A DNA stretch of 64,000 nt from CADEDH01 sp965262175 (GTDB lineage: Bacteria > Actinomycetota > Acidimicrobiia > Acidimicrobiales > SZUA-35), in NCBI GenBank assembly GCA_965262175.1, contig CBDHES010000010.1, positions 1 through 64,000 on the forward strand. The letters run 5' to 3'. The translations under genes were made by a program, and so were the position numbers. The notes below the pieces were generated by a model. It was not told the DNA's origin. It saw only the letters and a list, made by a program, of their open reading frames with translations, and did not search any database. Below, piece after piece: positions 52,212-60,733 of this stretch (within the stretch, counting starts at the first letter, position 1; every line of letters begins with the position of its first letter).

Positions 52212-52615
52212 TACACGTTGTCGAGGTGGCCGGTGGCGATCCGGACCCCCCACACGACGAACAGCAGCCCCACGTTGGCCGCCGCCAGCCAGGCCAACCG
52301 CAGGGAGATCCCGGCGTCGAGGGGTCGCCGTCCCCACCACACCCGCCACACGGCGAAGCCGACGACCTGGACGGCGGCGAGCACCATCCACGGGTGGTAG
52401 GCCCAGGCTCCGCCGAGGTCGCCGTGGACCAGCCGACCGGTGGCCCGGGACGCGCCGCAACCGGGGCAGGCCTGGCCGACGTGCAGTCGGAGCAGACAGG
52501 TGACGGTGCCGTTCGAGGTCGGAGCCAGCCAGTAGGCGGTGGCGAACGCCGCCGCCACCAGGGCGAGGGGCAGCTCACGGCTCCGCTGGGCGGCGGTGGC
52601 GAGCGCCGCCATCAC
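52208..52615 (-). CDS. DUF2752 membrane protein
   Basis: 135 residues. The family core GQACPGCGASRATGRLVHGDLGGAWAYHP lies between membrane helices (about 18-35, 75-95, 105-125). DUF2752 proteins are small actinobacterial and bacteroidetes membrane proteins of unknown role. The start overlaps the upstream gene's stop (ATGA), so both form an operon. Confidence 0.85.
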   Translation of the reverse strand: MMAALATAAQRSRELPLALVAAAFATAYWLAPTSNGTVTCLLRLHVGQACPGCGASRATGRLVHGDLGGAWAYHPWMVLAAVQVVGFAVWRVWWGRRPLDAGISLRLAWLAAANVGLLFVVWGVRIATGHLDNVY

Positions 52616-53142
52616 GCCGAGCTCACGAGGACGACGACGATCCCCAGGATCAGACCGATGACGAACAGGGCGACGCCGATCAAGCCGATGACCATCCCGG
52701 CCATGGCGAGGCCCCGGTCACCCGGATTGGCTCGGCCGTCGGAGATGGCCCGGAGCTCCGACCATCCGAGGTAGGCACCGGCCCCGCAGATGATCGGTCC
52801 GAGGAGGAGGAACGGGGCACAGCAGAAGCTGATGCTGGCCACGCCGATCCCGGCGATGCTCAGCAGCAGCGACGCCAGGGCCGTGCTCGATCGGGCCTTC
52901 GGTCCGGCCGGCGCCGTGCCGTAGTCATAGTACGACGAGGGGCCCGGCTGGCCCTGACCCGGCTGGCCCTGACCCGGCTGGCCATAGCCCGGCGGCTGGC
53001 CATAGCCCGGCTGGCCCTGGTACGGCGGGGGGCCGGACGAGCCCGGCGGGGACGGCGGTCCGGTCGGGGGCTGGCCGTGACCCGGCGGGGTTCCGGTCCA
53101 GCCAGGTTCGGACTCGGGCGAAGGCGGAGGAAAGTCGGTCAC
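52612..53142 (-). CDS. DUF4190-type membrane protein with Gly/Pro/Gln repeats
   Basis: 176 residues from the GTG at 53142, with GGAGG-like sequence overlapping codons nearby. A disordered N-terminus (1-80) is built of GYGQPGQGQPGQ-type repeats. Two or three membrane helices follow: LLLSIAGIGVASISFCCAPFLLL, then GLAMAGMVIGLIGVALFVIGLILG. This is the DUF4190 layout common in actinobacteria, where the Pro-rich tail may bind partners in the cytoplasm. It is followed by the DUF2752 gene. Confidence 0.8.
   Translation of the reverse strand: MTDFPPPSPESEPGWTGTPPGHGQPPTGPPSPPGSSGPPPYQGQPGYGQPPGYGQPGQGQPGQGQPGPSSYYDYGTAPAGPKARSSTALASLLLSIAGIGVASISFCCAPFLLLGPIICGAGAYLGWSELRAISDGRANPGDRGLAMAGMVIGLIGVALFVIGLILGIVVVLVSSA
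52943..53030. repeat. short GC-rich repeats encoding the GQPGQ tail
   Basis: Repeats of CCCGGCTGGCC(CTGA/ATAG) inside the DUF4190-type gene encode the Gly/Pro/Gln repeats. Confidence 0.7.
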
Positions 53143-53258
53143 GGACCGTCCATGGTACTCCAGGTCGACGCGTGGGTCGGATGGCCCATTTCGGTGAACC
53201 GAACGGCCCCCTTCCCCGATGACCCTCATGCGCCCAGCGCAGCGCTCCTGCTCCTTCA

Positions 53259-53302
53259 CCCGTCGTCTGGCCCCGGAGATCTCTCCGGAGCCAGACGGCG
53301 GG
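53259..53302 (-). terminator. long near-perfect hairpin after the DUF1501 gene
   Basis: Positions 53259-53279 and 53282-53302 are complementary over 21 bp with two mismatches. It starts 28 bp past the DUF1501 stop. It is the strongest hairpin in the window and separates this operon from the DUF4190 gene. Confidence 0.75.
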
Positions 53303-53330
53303 GTGGGTGTCACCCGGCCTCGGGGCCGGG

Positions 53331-55301
53331 TCAGGCCAGGACGGCGTCGAGGTCGGAGACCACCTCGCCGGCCTCGACGCACAGACCCTTGTCGAGGTAC
53401 TGACCGCTGCCGTCGAAGCGGCGATCGGTCGGAGCGATGAAGGTCAACACGTAGCACCCGGGCGCCACCGGGAATCGGTAGGTGCCGTCGGCCCCGGTCC
53501 GGGTGTCGCCGAGCCACAGGCCCCGAGAGCCGTCGGCCATGGCCAGGAACAGGTCGACCGTGACCTCGGCCGCGGCGCCCCCGTCGGGACCGGTGATCGT
53601 GCCGCCGAGCTGGGCGTCCTGACCCCCGCCGGAGACCAACTGGGCATTGACGTCGGTGACGTCCTGGCCGGGGTTGATGGTCACGCTGGGCTGGGCCCAT
53701 CGGCGACCACCGACGAACAGCCCACCGGGCGGGGCGATGAAGGTCAGCACGTAGTCGCCGGAGTCGGCGGCGAACCGGTACCGGCCGTCGGCGTCGGTGC
53801 GGACATCGCCAAGCCACTGGCCTCGAACGCCCCCGCCGGCCGACTCGAACAGGTCGACCACCATTCCTCCGACCGCGCCACCCCCGGTGAAGGACACCGC
53901 ACCCGACACCGAGCCACGGGCCGGCGGCAGCGTCGGCGACGACGTCGAGGTGGTCGTCGACGGGATCGACGTGGTCGGCGGCTCGCCGGTCGTCGTGGTG
54001 CTGATGAGCGTGGTCGGCGGGCCGAGCGTTGTCGAGGTCGACGTCGACGTCGACGGCGGGGTCGTGTCGGCGTCGAGGAGGCCGAGGTAGTTCGGGGTGA
54101 ACCCGGGGAAGATGGCGCCCAGGTCGGTGAACCCGAGGTGGCGGTCGATCGCCTCCGCCAGGACCGACCGGAAGTCGGTGGTGACCGCCAGGTAGCGGCC
54201 CCGATCGAGGTCGCCCTCGGTCAGGCCGACCCACCGGTCGTCACGGAGGTGGACCCGCCCGCCGCCGGCCGAGGCCAGGCCCCCGCCCATCGCCATCATG
54301 ATGCTGCCATGGCCGTGGTCGGTGCCGCTGCTGCCGTTCTCCTTGGCCGTGCGGCCGAACTCGGTCATCACCAGGGTCAGGACCCTGGCGCTCTGGGTGC
54401 CGAGGTCGGCCTTGAACGCCGCCATGGCCTCGGACAGCTGGGTTCCCCGATTGGTCAAGGCCGGGTTCTCGTCCCGGTGGTGATCCCACCCGCCGACGTT
54501 GATCGAGACCATCCGGACCCCGATGTCGGCCTTGATCAGCGCCGCCGCCTCGGCCAGGGTCCGACCGGCGCTGTTGTTGGGGTAGGGGACGCTCGGGGTC
54601 GAGTCGACTCCTCGGAGGGTGTCGACCGAGGTGAAGGCGTCGGTGGTGGTACCACCGAGCAGCGGGTCGGCGGCGCCATACATCGTCTCCAGCGTCGGCC
54701 GGAGGGGCGCCAGCTGATCGGTGGTCCGACGGAACCGGTTGAGGTTGGAGACCGCCATACCGCCGTACGGCCCCCGCAGCGAGGGGCTGATGCGATTGTC
54801 GATCGACATGCCGGAGATCGGGTTGGTCCGGTTCTCGGCGGCCAGCACCCGCTGCATCCACCCGGTCGACCCGAAGGCCAGATCCATGTTGTCCATGGCG
54901 GTGAAGTGGGACCGGCTCGGGTCGTGGCTGCCGGCGGCGTGGATGAAGGCCAGCTCGCCCTGCTGGTAGAGGTTGGCGAGCGGGGTGAACGCCCCGTGGA
55001 GGCCGAAGAACCCATCGAGATCGGTCAGGGTGTCCGGCTGCTGGGCGATCGAGGTCCGGATCCGGTAGTACTCGTCGTCGCCGTAGGGGACGACGATGTT
55101 GAGGCCATCGGCCGCCCCGCGGAGGAACACGTTGACCAGGACCGGGTTGTCCTGGGCCCCGGGGGCGGCGAACGCTCGCAGGGTGCCGGTGCCGACGATG
55201 GTGACGACGCCGAGCCCGGTCAGGCCGGCCAGGACCTGGCGGCGGGTGAACGTGGCTCGGCCGGCGCCGGCCGCCAGGTCTGGGGTGGTGATGTTGGTCA
55301 T
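53331..55301 (-). CDS. DUF1501 secreted protein with two carboxypeptidase-regulatory-like domains
   Basis: 656 residues. A Tat-like signal (about 18-46, RATFTRRQVLAGLTGLGVV) has one RR pair. The DUF1501 domain (about 50-430) has FLRGAADGLNIVVPYGDDEYY, GLHGAFTPLANLYQQGELAF, GGWDHHRDE and TEFGRTAKENGSSGTDHGHG, an alkaline-phosphatase-superfamily layout. A Thr-rich linker (435-485) follows. Two beta-sandwich repeats (about 487-565 and 575-655) share the pattern DLF...W-LGD-RT-ADG-YRF...Y-LTFIAP. DUF1501 and DUF1800 proteins are encoded as a pair in many bacteria, as here (1-bp gap), and are thought to act outside the cell. Confidence 0.85.
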   Translation of the reverse strand: MTNITTPDLAAGAGRATFTRRQVLAGLTGLGVVTIVGTGTLRAFAAPGAQDNPVLVNVFLRGAADGLNIVVPYGDDEYYRIRTSIAQQPDTLTDLDGFFGLHGAFTPLANLYQQGELAFIHAAGSHDPSRSHFTAMDNMDLAFGSTGWMQRVLAAENRTNPISGMSIDNRISPSLRGPYGGMAVSNLNRFRRTTDQLAPLRPTLETMYGAADPLLGGTTTDAFTSVDTLRGVDSTPSVPYPNNSAGRTLAEAAALIKADIGVRMVSINVGGWDHHRDENPALTNRGTQLSEAMAAFKADLGTQSARVLTLVMTEFGRTAKENGSSGTDHGHGSIMMAMGGGLASAGGGRVHLRDDRWVGLTEGDLDRGRYLAVTTDFRSVLAEAIDRHLGFTDLGAIFPGFTPNYLGLLDADTTPPSTSTSTSTTLGPPTTLISTTTTGEPPTTSIPSTTTSTSSPTLPPARGSVSGAVSFTGGGAVGGMVVDLFESAGGGVRGQWLGDVRTDADGRYRFAADSGDYVLTFIAPPGGLFVGGRRWAQPSVTINPGQDVTDVNAQLVSGGGQDAQLGGTITGPDGGAAAEVTVDLFLAMADGSRGLWLGDTRTGADGTYRFPVAPGCYVLTFIAPTDRRFDGSGQYLDKGLCVEAGEVVSDLDAVLA

Positions 55302-55302
55302 C

Positions 55303-56637
55303 TCAGAACCTCACGAACTCGGGGCTGGACAGGATGGCGTGGGCCGCGTCGGTGACCCGGTCGTTGTTGGAGTTGGCGTGGCCCTCGACGTAGGCGATGG
55401 CCGAGTCCCGTGTGGTGGCCGAGACGCCGCCCGGGCACATCCGGCCGATGACCGCGTCGACCGTCCCGGTCGCGGTGGCGCCGTCGGTCCCGGCCGCCGC
55501 CTTGAGGAGGTCACGGAGTCGATTGTCGGAGGCGATGGCACCGGCGAGCTGGAACCGACCCAGCATCGTGGTGGCCGAGACCCAGTAGGGGCTGGCCTCC
55601 GGGTAGCCGGTGGGCGGGCCGACCCGGTATGGCTCCTCGCCGAGTTCGGCGACGCCGTTCCGCATCGCCCGCTCCATCGGGGCGTACTCGTTGGCCGCGG
55701 TGACCCCCATCGCCTGGAGGGCGCTGGCGATGTACCGCAGCGGAGGCTTCACCTTGGCCCGGAGGGCGGCGTCGTCCTTGAACTCGGACGAGGTGACGAT
55801 GGCCCGGGTCACCGCTCCGAGGTCGCCGCCGCTCGACTGGAACGCCGACGCGGCGGTCGACACCACCGAGGCCGGCGGGCTCTCCGACACCAGACGCCGG
55901 CACAGCTTGAGGCCGATGAAGTTGGCGGTCGAGGGGTGGGCGGCGAGGAACGCGAGGAGCTCGATGCCCTCGACCTCGTTCCGGCCGGCCGGGTACGACA
56001 CCCCCATCACCGTCTTGGCCCCCCGGTCGTGGCGGTTGGCCCGGAAGATGTAGGTGTTGACGTTGTTCTGGGTGGCGATCGTCCACCCGGTGAGGAGTCG
56101 GGCCACGTCGACGATGTCGGCCTCGCTGTAGCCGCCGTCGACACCCAGGGTGTGGAGCTCCATCAGCTCCCGGGCGTAGTTCTCGTTGGGGCCCCGACCG
56201 CTGCCGTCCTCGGCGAAGTTGGCCCGGTTGTCGAGGTAGTCCAGCATCGAGGGTGACTGGGCACTGGCCAGGAGCATCGCGCCGAACGATCCGAGGAGGT
56301 TCGGCTTGATCACCTGCCACAGGTAGAAGCGGAGGTTCCGCCGGCCGAAGCCGTTGGCCGCCTCGACGTTCAGGTGGTTGAACCAGAAGTCCATCAGCGC
56401 CGTCTCGAGTTGGCGGCGCTCGGTGACCGCCGCCTCGAGCTTGGCCGAGACGAGCTCGTTCTGGTTCTCGGTCTGCGTTTCGGTGAGGGCGGGCAGGCTC
56501 CCGCCCAGCTGCTCGTCGACGTAGCCGTCGAAGCCGAGCTCATCGAACCGGGCTGCGTGCCAGGTGCTCTGGCCGTAGCCCAGCCGGTTCAGTGTGTGCT
56601 CTCTGAGAGCACCTCCGTCCAGCACGGGTGATCCCAC
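55303..56637 (-). CDS. DUF1800 protein
   Basis: 444 residues. It begins LNRLGYGQSTWHAARFDELG and continues with LMDFWFNHLNVEA, GRGPNENYARELMELHTLGVDGGYSEADI and VARLLTGWTI, the core of DUF1800, then FIGLKLCRRLVSESPP. No clear signal peptide is present. Its partner is the DUF1501 gene just downstream. The start could be the GTG at 56637 or the GTG at 56625, which is better spaced (11 nt) from AAGGAG. Confidence 0.87.
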   Translation of the reverse strand: MGSPVLDGGALREHTLNRLGYGQSTWHAARFDELGFDGYVDEQLGGSLPALTETQTENQNELVSAKLEAAVTERRQLETALMDFWFNHLNVEAANGFGRRNLRFYLWQVIKPNLLGSFGAMLLASAQSPSMLDYLDNRANFAEDGSGRGPNENYARELMELHTLGVDGGYSEADIVDVARLLTGWTIATQNNVNTYIFRANRHDRGAKTVMGVSYPAGRNEVEGIELLAFLAAHPSTANFIGLKLCRRLVSESPPASVVSTAASAFQSSGGDLGAVTRAIVTSSEFKDDAALRAKVKPPLRYIASALQAMGVTAANEYAPMERAMRNGVAELGEEPYRVGPPTGYPEASPYWVSATTMLGRFQLAGAIASDNRLRDLLKAAAGTDGATATGTVDAVIGRMCPGGVSATTRDSAIAYVEGHANSNNDRVTDAAHAILSSPEFVRF

Positions 56638-56641
56638 TCCT

Positions 56642-56658
56642 TCATCTGCCCCAGATGA
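56642..56658 (-). promoter_or_regulatory. hairpin directly before the ribosome-binding site of DUF1800
   Basis: TCATCTG and CAGATGA pair perfectly around a 3-nt loop, and the second arm runs into the AAGGAG site on the minus strand. It may control translation or be a protein-binding site. Confidence 0.4.
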
Positions 56659-56746
56659 CCAACAGGTACATCGGTTCGGTCGAGGAGGAGGCGGGCCGGG
56701 ACACCTCCGGCTGAGAAATTGTCCCCGTTGGCCGGCTCGCGGGCCG

Positions 56747-58324
56747 TCAGTCGGCGGCGCAGGTGATGAAGCCCTCGCCGGACCGGAACGATGAGCGGAC
56801 GTCGAGCTCCCCGTCGTCGCCGATCATCGACGCATCGAGGACGAACGGGTGGCTCGATCCGTCGGTGATCTCCCGGGTGCCGCCGTTGGGGGCCATCGCC
56901 GAGGAGCCATCGCCGGCGATGATCGCCGTCCATCGCTCGTCGAGGGCGCCGTAGGGGCCGGTGAGGGCGTAGGTCACCGTCGCCTCCTCCCCGGGGGCCG
57001 GGGTGCCATCGGTGGTGACCGTGCACGGTGCGGCGTTGCGGGTGACCAGCTCGCACGGGGTGGTGATCGCCCCGCCGGCCAGGGTGATCTCGGGCTTGAA
57101 GCGGTCGCGATCGTCGAACATGTGCTCGCCGATGGCGAAGGGCAGGGTCCGACCGTTGCCGACCCGTTCGGGCGAGCCGAACCCGGTCAGCAGGAGCGAG
57201 GTCCCGTCGGGGTCGACGACGCCGACCGACGTCTGGCGGAACAGCTCGAACGGGCCGGTGAACTGGAGCCGGAGCCAGCCGATCTCGCCGGCCCGGGGGG
57301 TCCGGTCGGTGATGATCCGGCACGGCAGCTCGGGGGGCGGTGGTTCGGTCGGTTCCGGCTCGCCGGCGTCGTCGCCGTCGGGGTCGGTTGTCCCCGGATC
57401 GGGGTCGGTACCCGAGGGGGCGCCGTCCTCCGCCCCGTCGCCCTGGGGTGGGGCATCGCCGGTCTCGGTCGTGGTGGCATCGGTCGCGGTCGGCGCGGTC
57501 GGTCCGCCCTGACCTCGGCTCGACGCCCCGACGATCTCCGGCGGGCCGGCCGTGTCGGCGTCGTCGTCGGTCGCCGCCCCGTCGGCGCCCTCGGTGGCGC
57601 CGAGACCTTCCTCGTCGGCACCGTCGTCGGGTCGGGGGTCGTCACCGCTCGGGGAGGTGGCGGGTCCCTCGACGATGACGCCCTGGTCGGGCTCGTCGGT
57701 GAGCAGCACCCGGGCGCCGACGAGCAACAGGACGACCGCCGTGGCGGCAGCCGCCACCCGGAGCGAGGTGATGGCTCGGCGTTGCATCGCCTTGACCGCG
57801 GTCACCGATCGGCCGGTCCGATCGGCGGTCTCCTTGATCGAGAGGTCGTCCATCAGCCGCAGCTTGAGGATCTGCCGCTGCTCGGCCGTCAGGGCGGTCA
57901 GGAGCGAGTCGACGTAGTCCTCGTCGGCGATCCGGTCGTCGAAGGAGGACCCGGGCTCATCGATCGGCTCGTCACCGAGGTGGGTGTCGAGGCCGGGGAC
58001 CGTCCGGGGGCGGCACGAGTTGCTCCGGATCTCGTCGACCACCCGTCGCTGCACGATGCGGTACAGGTAGGTGCGGAACGTGCTGCGATCGCGGGAGCGG
58101 AGGGTGTCGATCTTGGTGATGGCCCCGTAGAGGGCCTGGTTGGCCGTTCCCTCGGGGTCTGCCAGGCCCTGGCGGCGGGCGAAGGCCGTCAGGTCGGGGC
58201 CGAACTCGTCCACCAGGGACCGGATCGCCTCGGGGTCGTTGGCCGCCGCAGAGTCCAGGCGCGAGACGAAGGTGGACCCGGCGGTCCCGTTCCTACTCGT
58301 CCGATGCCGGAGGGTCTTGGCCAT
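56747..58324 (-). CDS. ECF sigma factor fused to a membrane helix and extracellular domain
   Basis: 525 residues. Sigma region 2 (about 30-105) has LVDEFGPDLTAFARRQGLAD, STFRTYLYRIVQRRVVDEI. Region 4 (about 138-187) has LLTALTAEQRQILKLRLMDD and LSIKETADRTGRSVTAVKAMQRRAITSL. A single membrane helix at 189-208 (AAAATAVVLLLVGARVLL) starts right after region 4. A 120-residue acidic/Pro/Thr linker follows, then a Cys-containing beta-rich ectodomain (about 335-525) with two similar halves (PCRIITDRTPRAGE and PCTVTTDGTPAPGE). Whole-protein topology places sigma inside and sensor outside. Downstream are DUF1800 and DUF1501 on the same strand. Confidence 0.85.
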   Translation of the reverse strand: MAKTLRHRTSRNGTAGSTFVSRLDSAAANDPEAIRSLVDEFGPDLTAFARRQGLADPEGTANQALYGAITKIDTLRSRDRSTFRTYLYRIVQRRVVDEIRSNSCRPRTVPGLDTHLGDEPIDEPGSSFDDRIADEDYVDSLLTALTAEQRQILKLRLMDDLSIKETADRTGRSVTAVKAMQRRAITSLRVAAAATAVVLLLVGARVLLTDEPDQGVIVEGPATSPSGDDPRPDDGADEEGLGATEGADGAATDDDADTAGPPEIVGASSRGQGGPTAPTATDATTTETGDAPPQGDGAEDGAPSGTDPDPGTTDPDGDDAGEPEPTEPPPPELPCRIITDRTPRAGEIGWLRLQFTGPFELFRQTSVGVVDPDGTSLLLTGFGSPERVGNGRTLPFAIGEHMFDDRDRFKPEITLAGGAITTPCELVTRNAAPCTVTTDGTPAPGEEATVTYALTGPYGALDERWTAIIAGDGSSAMAPNGGTREITDGSSHPFVLDASMIGDDGELDVRSSFRSGEGFITCAAD

Positions 58325-58438
58325 GTCTCCCGATCTGGCCCCACATCTAACCTACACCGGAGAGGTCGTGGCGTCCCCCGTCGGCGGTGCCGAACCCCTG
58401 GCCAGGTTGTCCCAGATCGATCAGTGACCGTGGGCGGC

Positions 58439-59218
58439 TCAGATGGCGGTCCAGCCACCGTCGACGAACAGCACCTGCCCGGTGACGTAGGTCGAGGCGT
58501 CGGAGGCGAGGAACAGCAGGGCGCCGTCGAGCTCGCCTTCCTGGCCGGGGCGGCCCATCGGCGTGTTGTCGATGATGTAGGCCATGCCGCCGTCGGTGCC
58601 GAACATGTCGCTGTTCATCTCCGTCTCGAACCAGCCGGGGGCGATCCCGTTGACCCGGATCCGCTTCCGGGCCCATTGGGAGGCCAGCTCCCTGGTCAGA
58701 TTGTGGAGACCCCCCTTGGCCGCAGCGTAGCCCGGCACCTTGAGCCGACCGCCACCGCCGTGGCCCAGGACCGAGCCGATGTTGATGATCGAGCCACCGT
58801 CACCGGCCTCCAGCATGTGGCGGGCCGCTCGGCGGGCCAGCTCGTAGGGGGCGACGAGGTTGATCTCCAGCTCCCGACGGAACTCGTCGACGTCGTCGTC
58901 GACCGCCGCCAGCACCCGCGAGATCCCGGCATTGTTGACGACCACGTCGATCCGGCCGTGGGCTTCGATGGTGGTGTCGACGAGGTGCTGGGGGGCGCCG
59001 GGGGCGGTGAGGTCGCACGGCACGGCCGACGAGTTCGGCACCTCGGCCACCAGCGACTCGAGCCGATCGGCCCGTCGGGCGGCCAACACCACCGACGCCC
59101 CGGCCGCCCCGAGCGCCCGGGCGAATCGGTGCCCGAGGCCCGAGCTGGCGCCGGTGAGGATCACCACCTTCCCCGCCAACGAGAACGCATCGGCCGGCTG
59201 GTGGACCTCGGCGGTCAT
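58439..59218 (-). CDS. SDR-family oxidoreductase
   Basis: 259 residues. The cofactor motif is VVILTGASSGLGHRFARAL (TGxxxGxG), with VVNNAGI, the catalytic Ser in IINIGSVLG and YAAAKGG (YxxxK), then the C-terminal PGWFETEMN and YVTGQVLFVDGG. It is a classical NAD(P)-dependent dehydrogenase/reductase. The substrate is unknown. It is coupled to the upstream SDR by ATGA overlap. Confidence 0.9.
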   Translation of the reverse strand: MTAEVHQPADAFSLAGKVVILTGASSGLGHRFARALGAAGASVVLAARRADRLESLVAEVPNSSAVPCDLTAPGAPQHLVDTTIEAHGRIDVVVNNAGISRVLAAVDDDVDEFRRELEINLVAPYELARRAARHMLEAGDGGSIINIGSVLGHGGGGRLKVPGYAAAKGGLHNLTRELASQWARKRIRVNGIAPGWFETEMNSDMFGTDGGMAYIIDNTPMGRPGQEGELDGALLFLASDASTYVTGQVLFVDGGWTAI

Positions 59219-60090
59219 CGTTCGAGCCGCCGGACGGAGGGCGCGACCCCGGTCGTGCCATGGGTCATGCCGACGTTGCGGTAGCTGTTTCGGGTGTTGC
59301 GCATCATGCCGAACAGCCGGGGCCCGGCGGCGAGCAGGGCCCCGTCGACCGTGATCGCCTGACCGGTGACGAACCCCGAGTCGTCGCCGGCGAGCCAGAG
59401 GGCGGCGCCGGCGATGTCGGACCCCTCACCCCGGGCCGGCCAGGGCTGGATCTCGCCGACGACGCGCTCGGCGTCGGCCTCGTCGCCCCCGTGCATGAGC
59501 GGGGTGAAGATCACGCCGGGGCAGATGGCGTTGACCCGGATCGAGTGGGGGGCGAGCTCGACCGCCGTGGTCTCGGTGAGGTTGATCACCGCCGCCTTGG
59601 CCGCCGAGTAGGCCTGCGGTCCGGCGCCCCCGCCCTGCCCGGCGATCGAGGCGGTGTTGATGATCGCACCTCCCTCGCCCTGGTCGATCATCACCGCTGC
59701 GGCGTGCTTGATCCCGAGGAAGACGCCCCGGACGAGCACGGCGAAGGTCTGGTCCCAATCGTCGACCTCGATCTCGGTGATCGGGCCGAAGGCGCCGCCG
59801 ATGCCGGCGTTGTTGAACATGATGTCGAGCCGCCCGAAGGCGTCGGTGGCCAAGGCGACGGCCGCCGCCACGTCGTCGGAGATCGACACGTCGCACGTGG
59901 TGAACCGGGCCGCGTCGCCCAGACGCTCGGCGGCGGCTCGGCCGGCGGCGTCGTTGTAGTCGGCGATCACCACCCGGCCCCCCTCGGCCACGAACCGCTC
60001 AGCGGTCGCCAGCCCCATGCCGCTGGCCGCCCCGGTGATCACCGCCACCCGACCGGCCAGCTGGCCTCCCGATCCGTCTGACTCGCTCAT
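59215..60090 (-). CDS. SDR-family oxidoreductase
   Basis: 291 residues. VAVITGAASGMGLATAERF is the TGxxxGxG loop, then MFNNAGIGGAFG, IINTASIAGQG and YSAAKAAV (YxxxK). ICPGVIFTPLM and FVTGQAITVDGALL follow. A 40-residue C-terminal tail extends past the usual SDR end (GMMRNTRNSYRNVG). Probably acts with the neighbouring SDR on a related substrate, perhaps steroid- or lipid-like, but this is a guess. Confidence 0.9.
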   Translation of the reverse strand: MSESDGSGGQLAGRVAVITGAASGMGLATAERFVAEGGRVVIADYNDAAGRAAAERLGDAARFTTCDVSISDDVAAAVALATDAFGRLDIMFNNAGIGGAFGPITEIEVDDWDQTFAVLVRGVFLGIKHAAAVMIDQGEGGAIINTASIAGQGGGAGPQAYSAAKAAVINLTETTAVELAPHSIRVNAICPGVIFTPLMHGGDEADAERVVGEIQPWPARGEGSDIAGAALWLAGDDSGFVTGQAITVDGALLAAGPRLFGMMRNTRNSYRNVGMTHGTTGVAPSVRRLER

Positions 60091-60163
60091 CTGGTGCCTC
60101 CCCTGGTCACGCCGCTCGATCTGGTCGATCCGATCGGAGCCCCAAGGATGTCACCATGGCGGG

Positions 60164-60550
60164 GTGCACACACCTCTCGACCCCAGCTCGATCGCCCCGC
60201 CAGCGGCCAACTACGCCCACGCCGTGCTGACCACCGCGGCCAGCCGGTGGCTCCACACCTCGGGGGTCGTGCCGGTCCGGCCCGACGGGTCGGTGGCCGG
60301 GACCGTCGGCGAGCAGGCCGAGACCGTGTGGGCCAACATCGATGCCATGCTCACCGAGGCGGCGATGGCCCCGGCCGACATCGTGTCGGTCACCACCTAC
60401 GTCGTGGCCGACGAGGCGGATCTGGCGTCGGTGATGGCGGCTCGGGATCGCTACCTCGGCGAGCATCGGGCGGCGTCGACGTTGGTGACGGTGCCCCGCC
60501 TCGCCCAGGACCGGTGGTTGGTCGAGGTGGCGGTGGTCGCCGCTCGCTGA
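60164..60550 (+). CDS. RidA/YjgF-family protein
   Basis: 128 residues from the GTG at 60164. It has WLHTSGVVPVRPDGSVAGT, the family core VGEQAETVWANIDAMLTEAAM, VVSVTTYVV-like strand and ASTLVTVPRLAQDRWLVEVAVVA, with the conserved Arg replaced by a nearby one in VPRLA. RidA proteins remove reactive enamines and imines; this divergent type often joins catabolic or transport operons. It lies 183 bp before the ABC importer. Confidence 0.75.
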   Translation: MHTPLDPSSIAPPAANYAHAVLTTAASRWLHTSGVVPVRPDGSVAGTVGEQAETVWANIDAMLTEAAMAPADIVSVTTYVVADEADLASVMAARDRYLGEHRAASTLVTVPRLAQDRWLVEVAVVAAR

Positions 60551-60596
60551 CGGTCGGAGGGCCGGCGTCAGATCCGGATCAGGAGGCCGACAGGAT

Positions 60597-60612
60597 CTGG
60601 TCACATGACCAG
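60597..60612. promoter_or_regulatory. 16-bp palindrome upstream of the importer operon
   Basis: CTGGTCACATGACCAG is a perfect 7-bp inverted repeat with a 2-bp centre. Its TGGTC...GACCA arms resemble GntR/FadR-type operators. It lies just upstream of a plausible promoter at 60637-60664. Confidence 0.5.
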
Positions 60613-60636
60613 GTGGGTCGTGCGGGTGACACATCG

Positions 60637-60664
60637 TTAACCTGGCCTGCGCAAGGGCGACAAT
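60637..60664 (+). promoter_or_regulatory. possible sigma-70-type promoter of the importer operon
   Basis: TTAACC (60637-60642) and GACAAT (60659-60664) are spaced by 16 bp, four of six matches each. The start codon lies 70 bp beyond. Confidence 0.35.
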
Positions 60665-60733
60665 CCATCGACGTGCGACGCCGCCGGCACGAAGCTGCTG
60701 GTCGGCGTCGCCTTCCCAGGACCGACGCAACGG

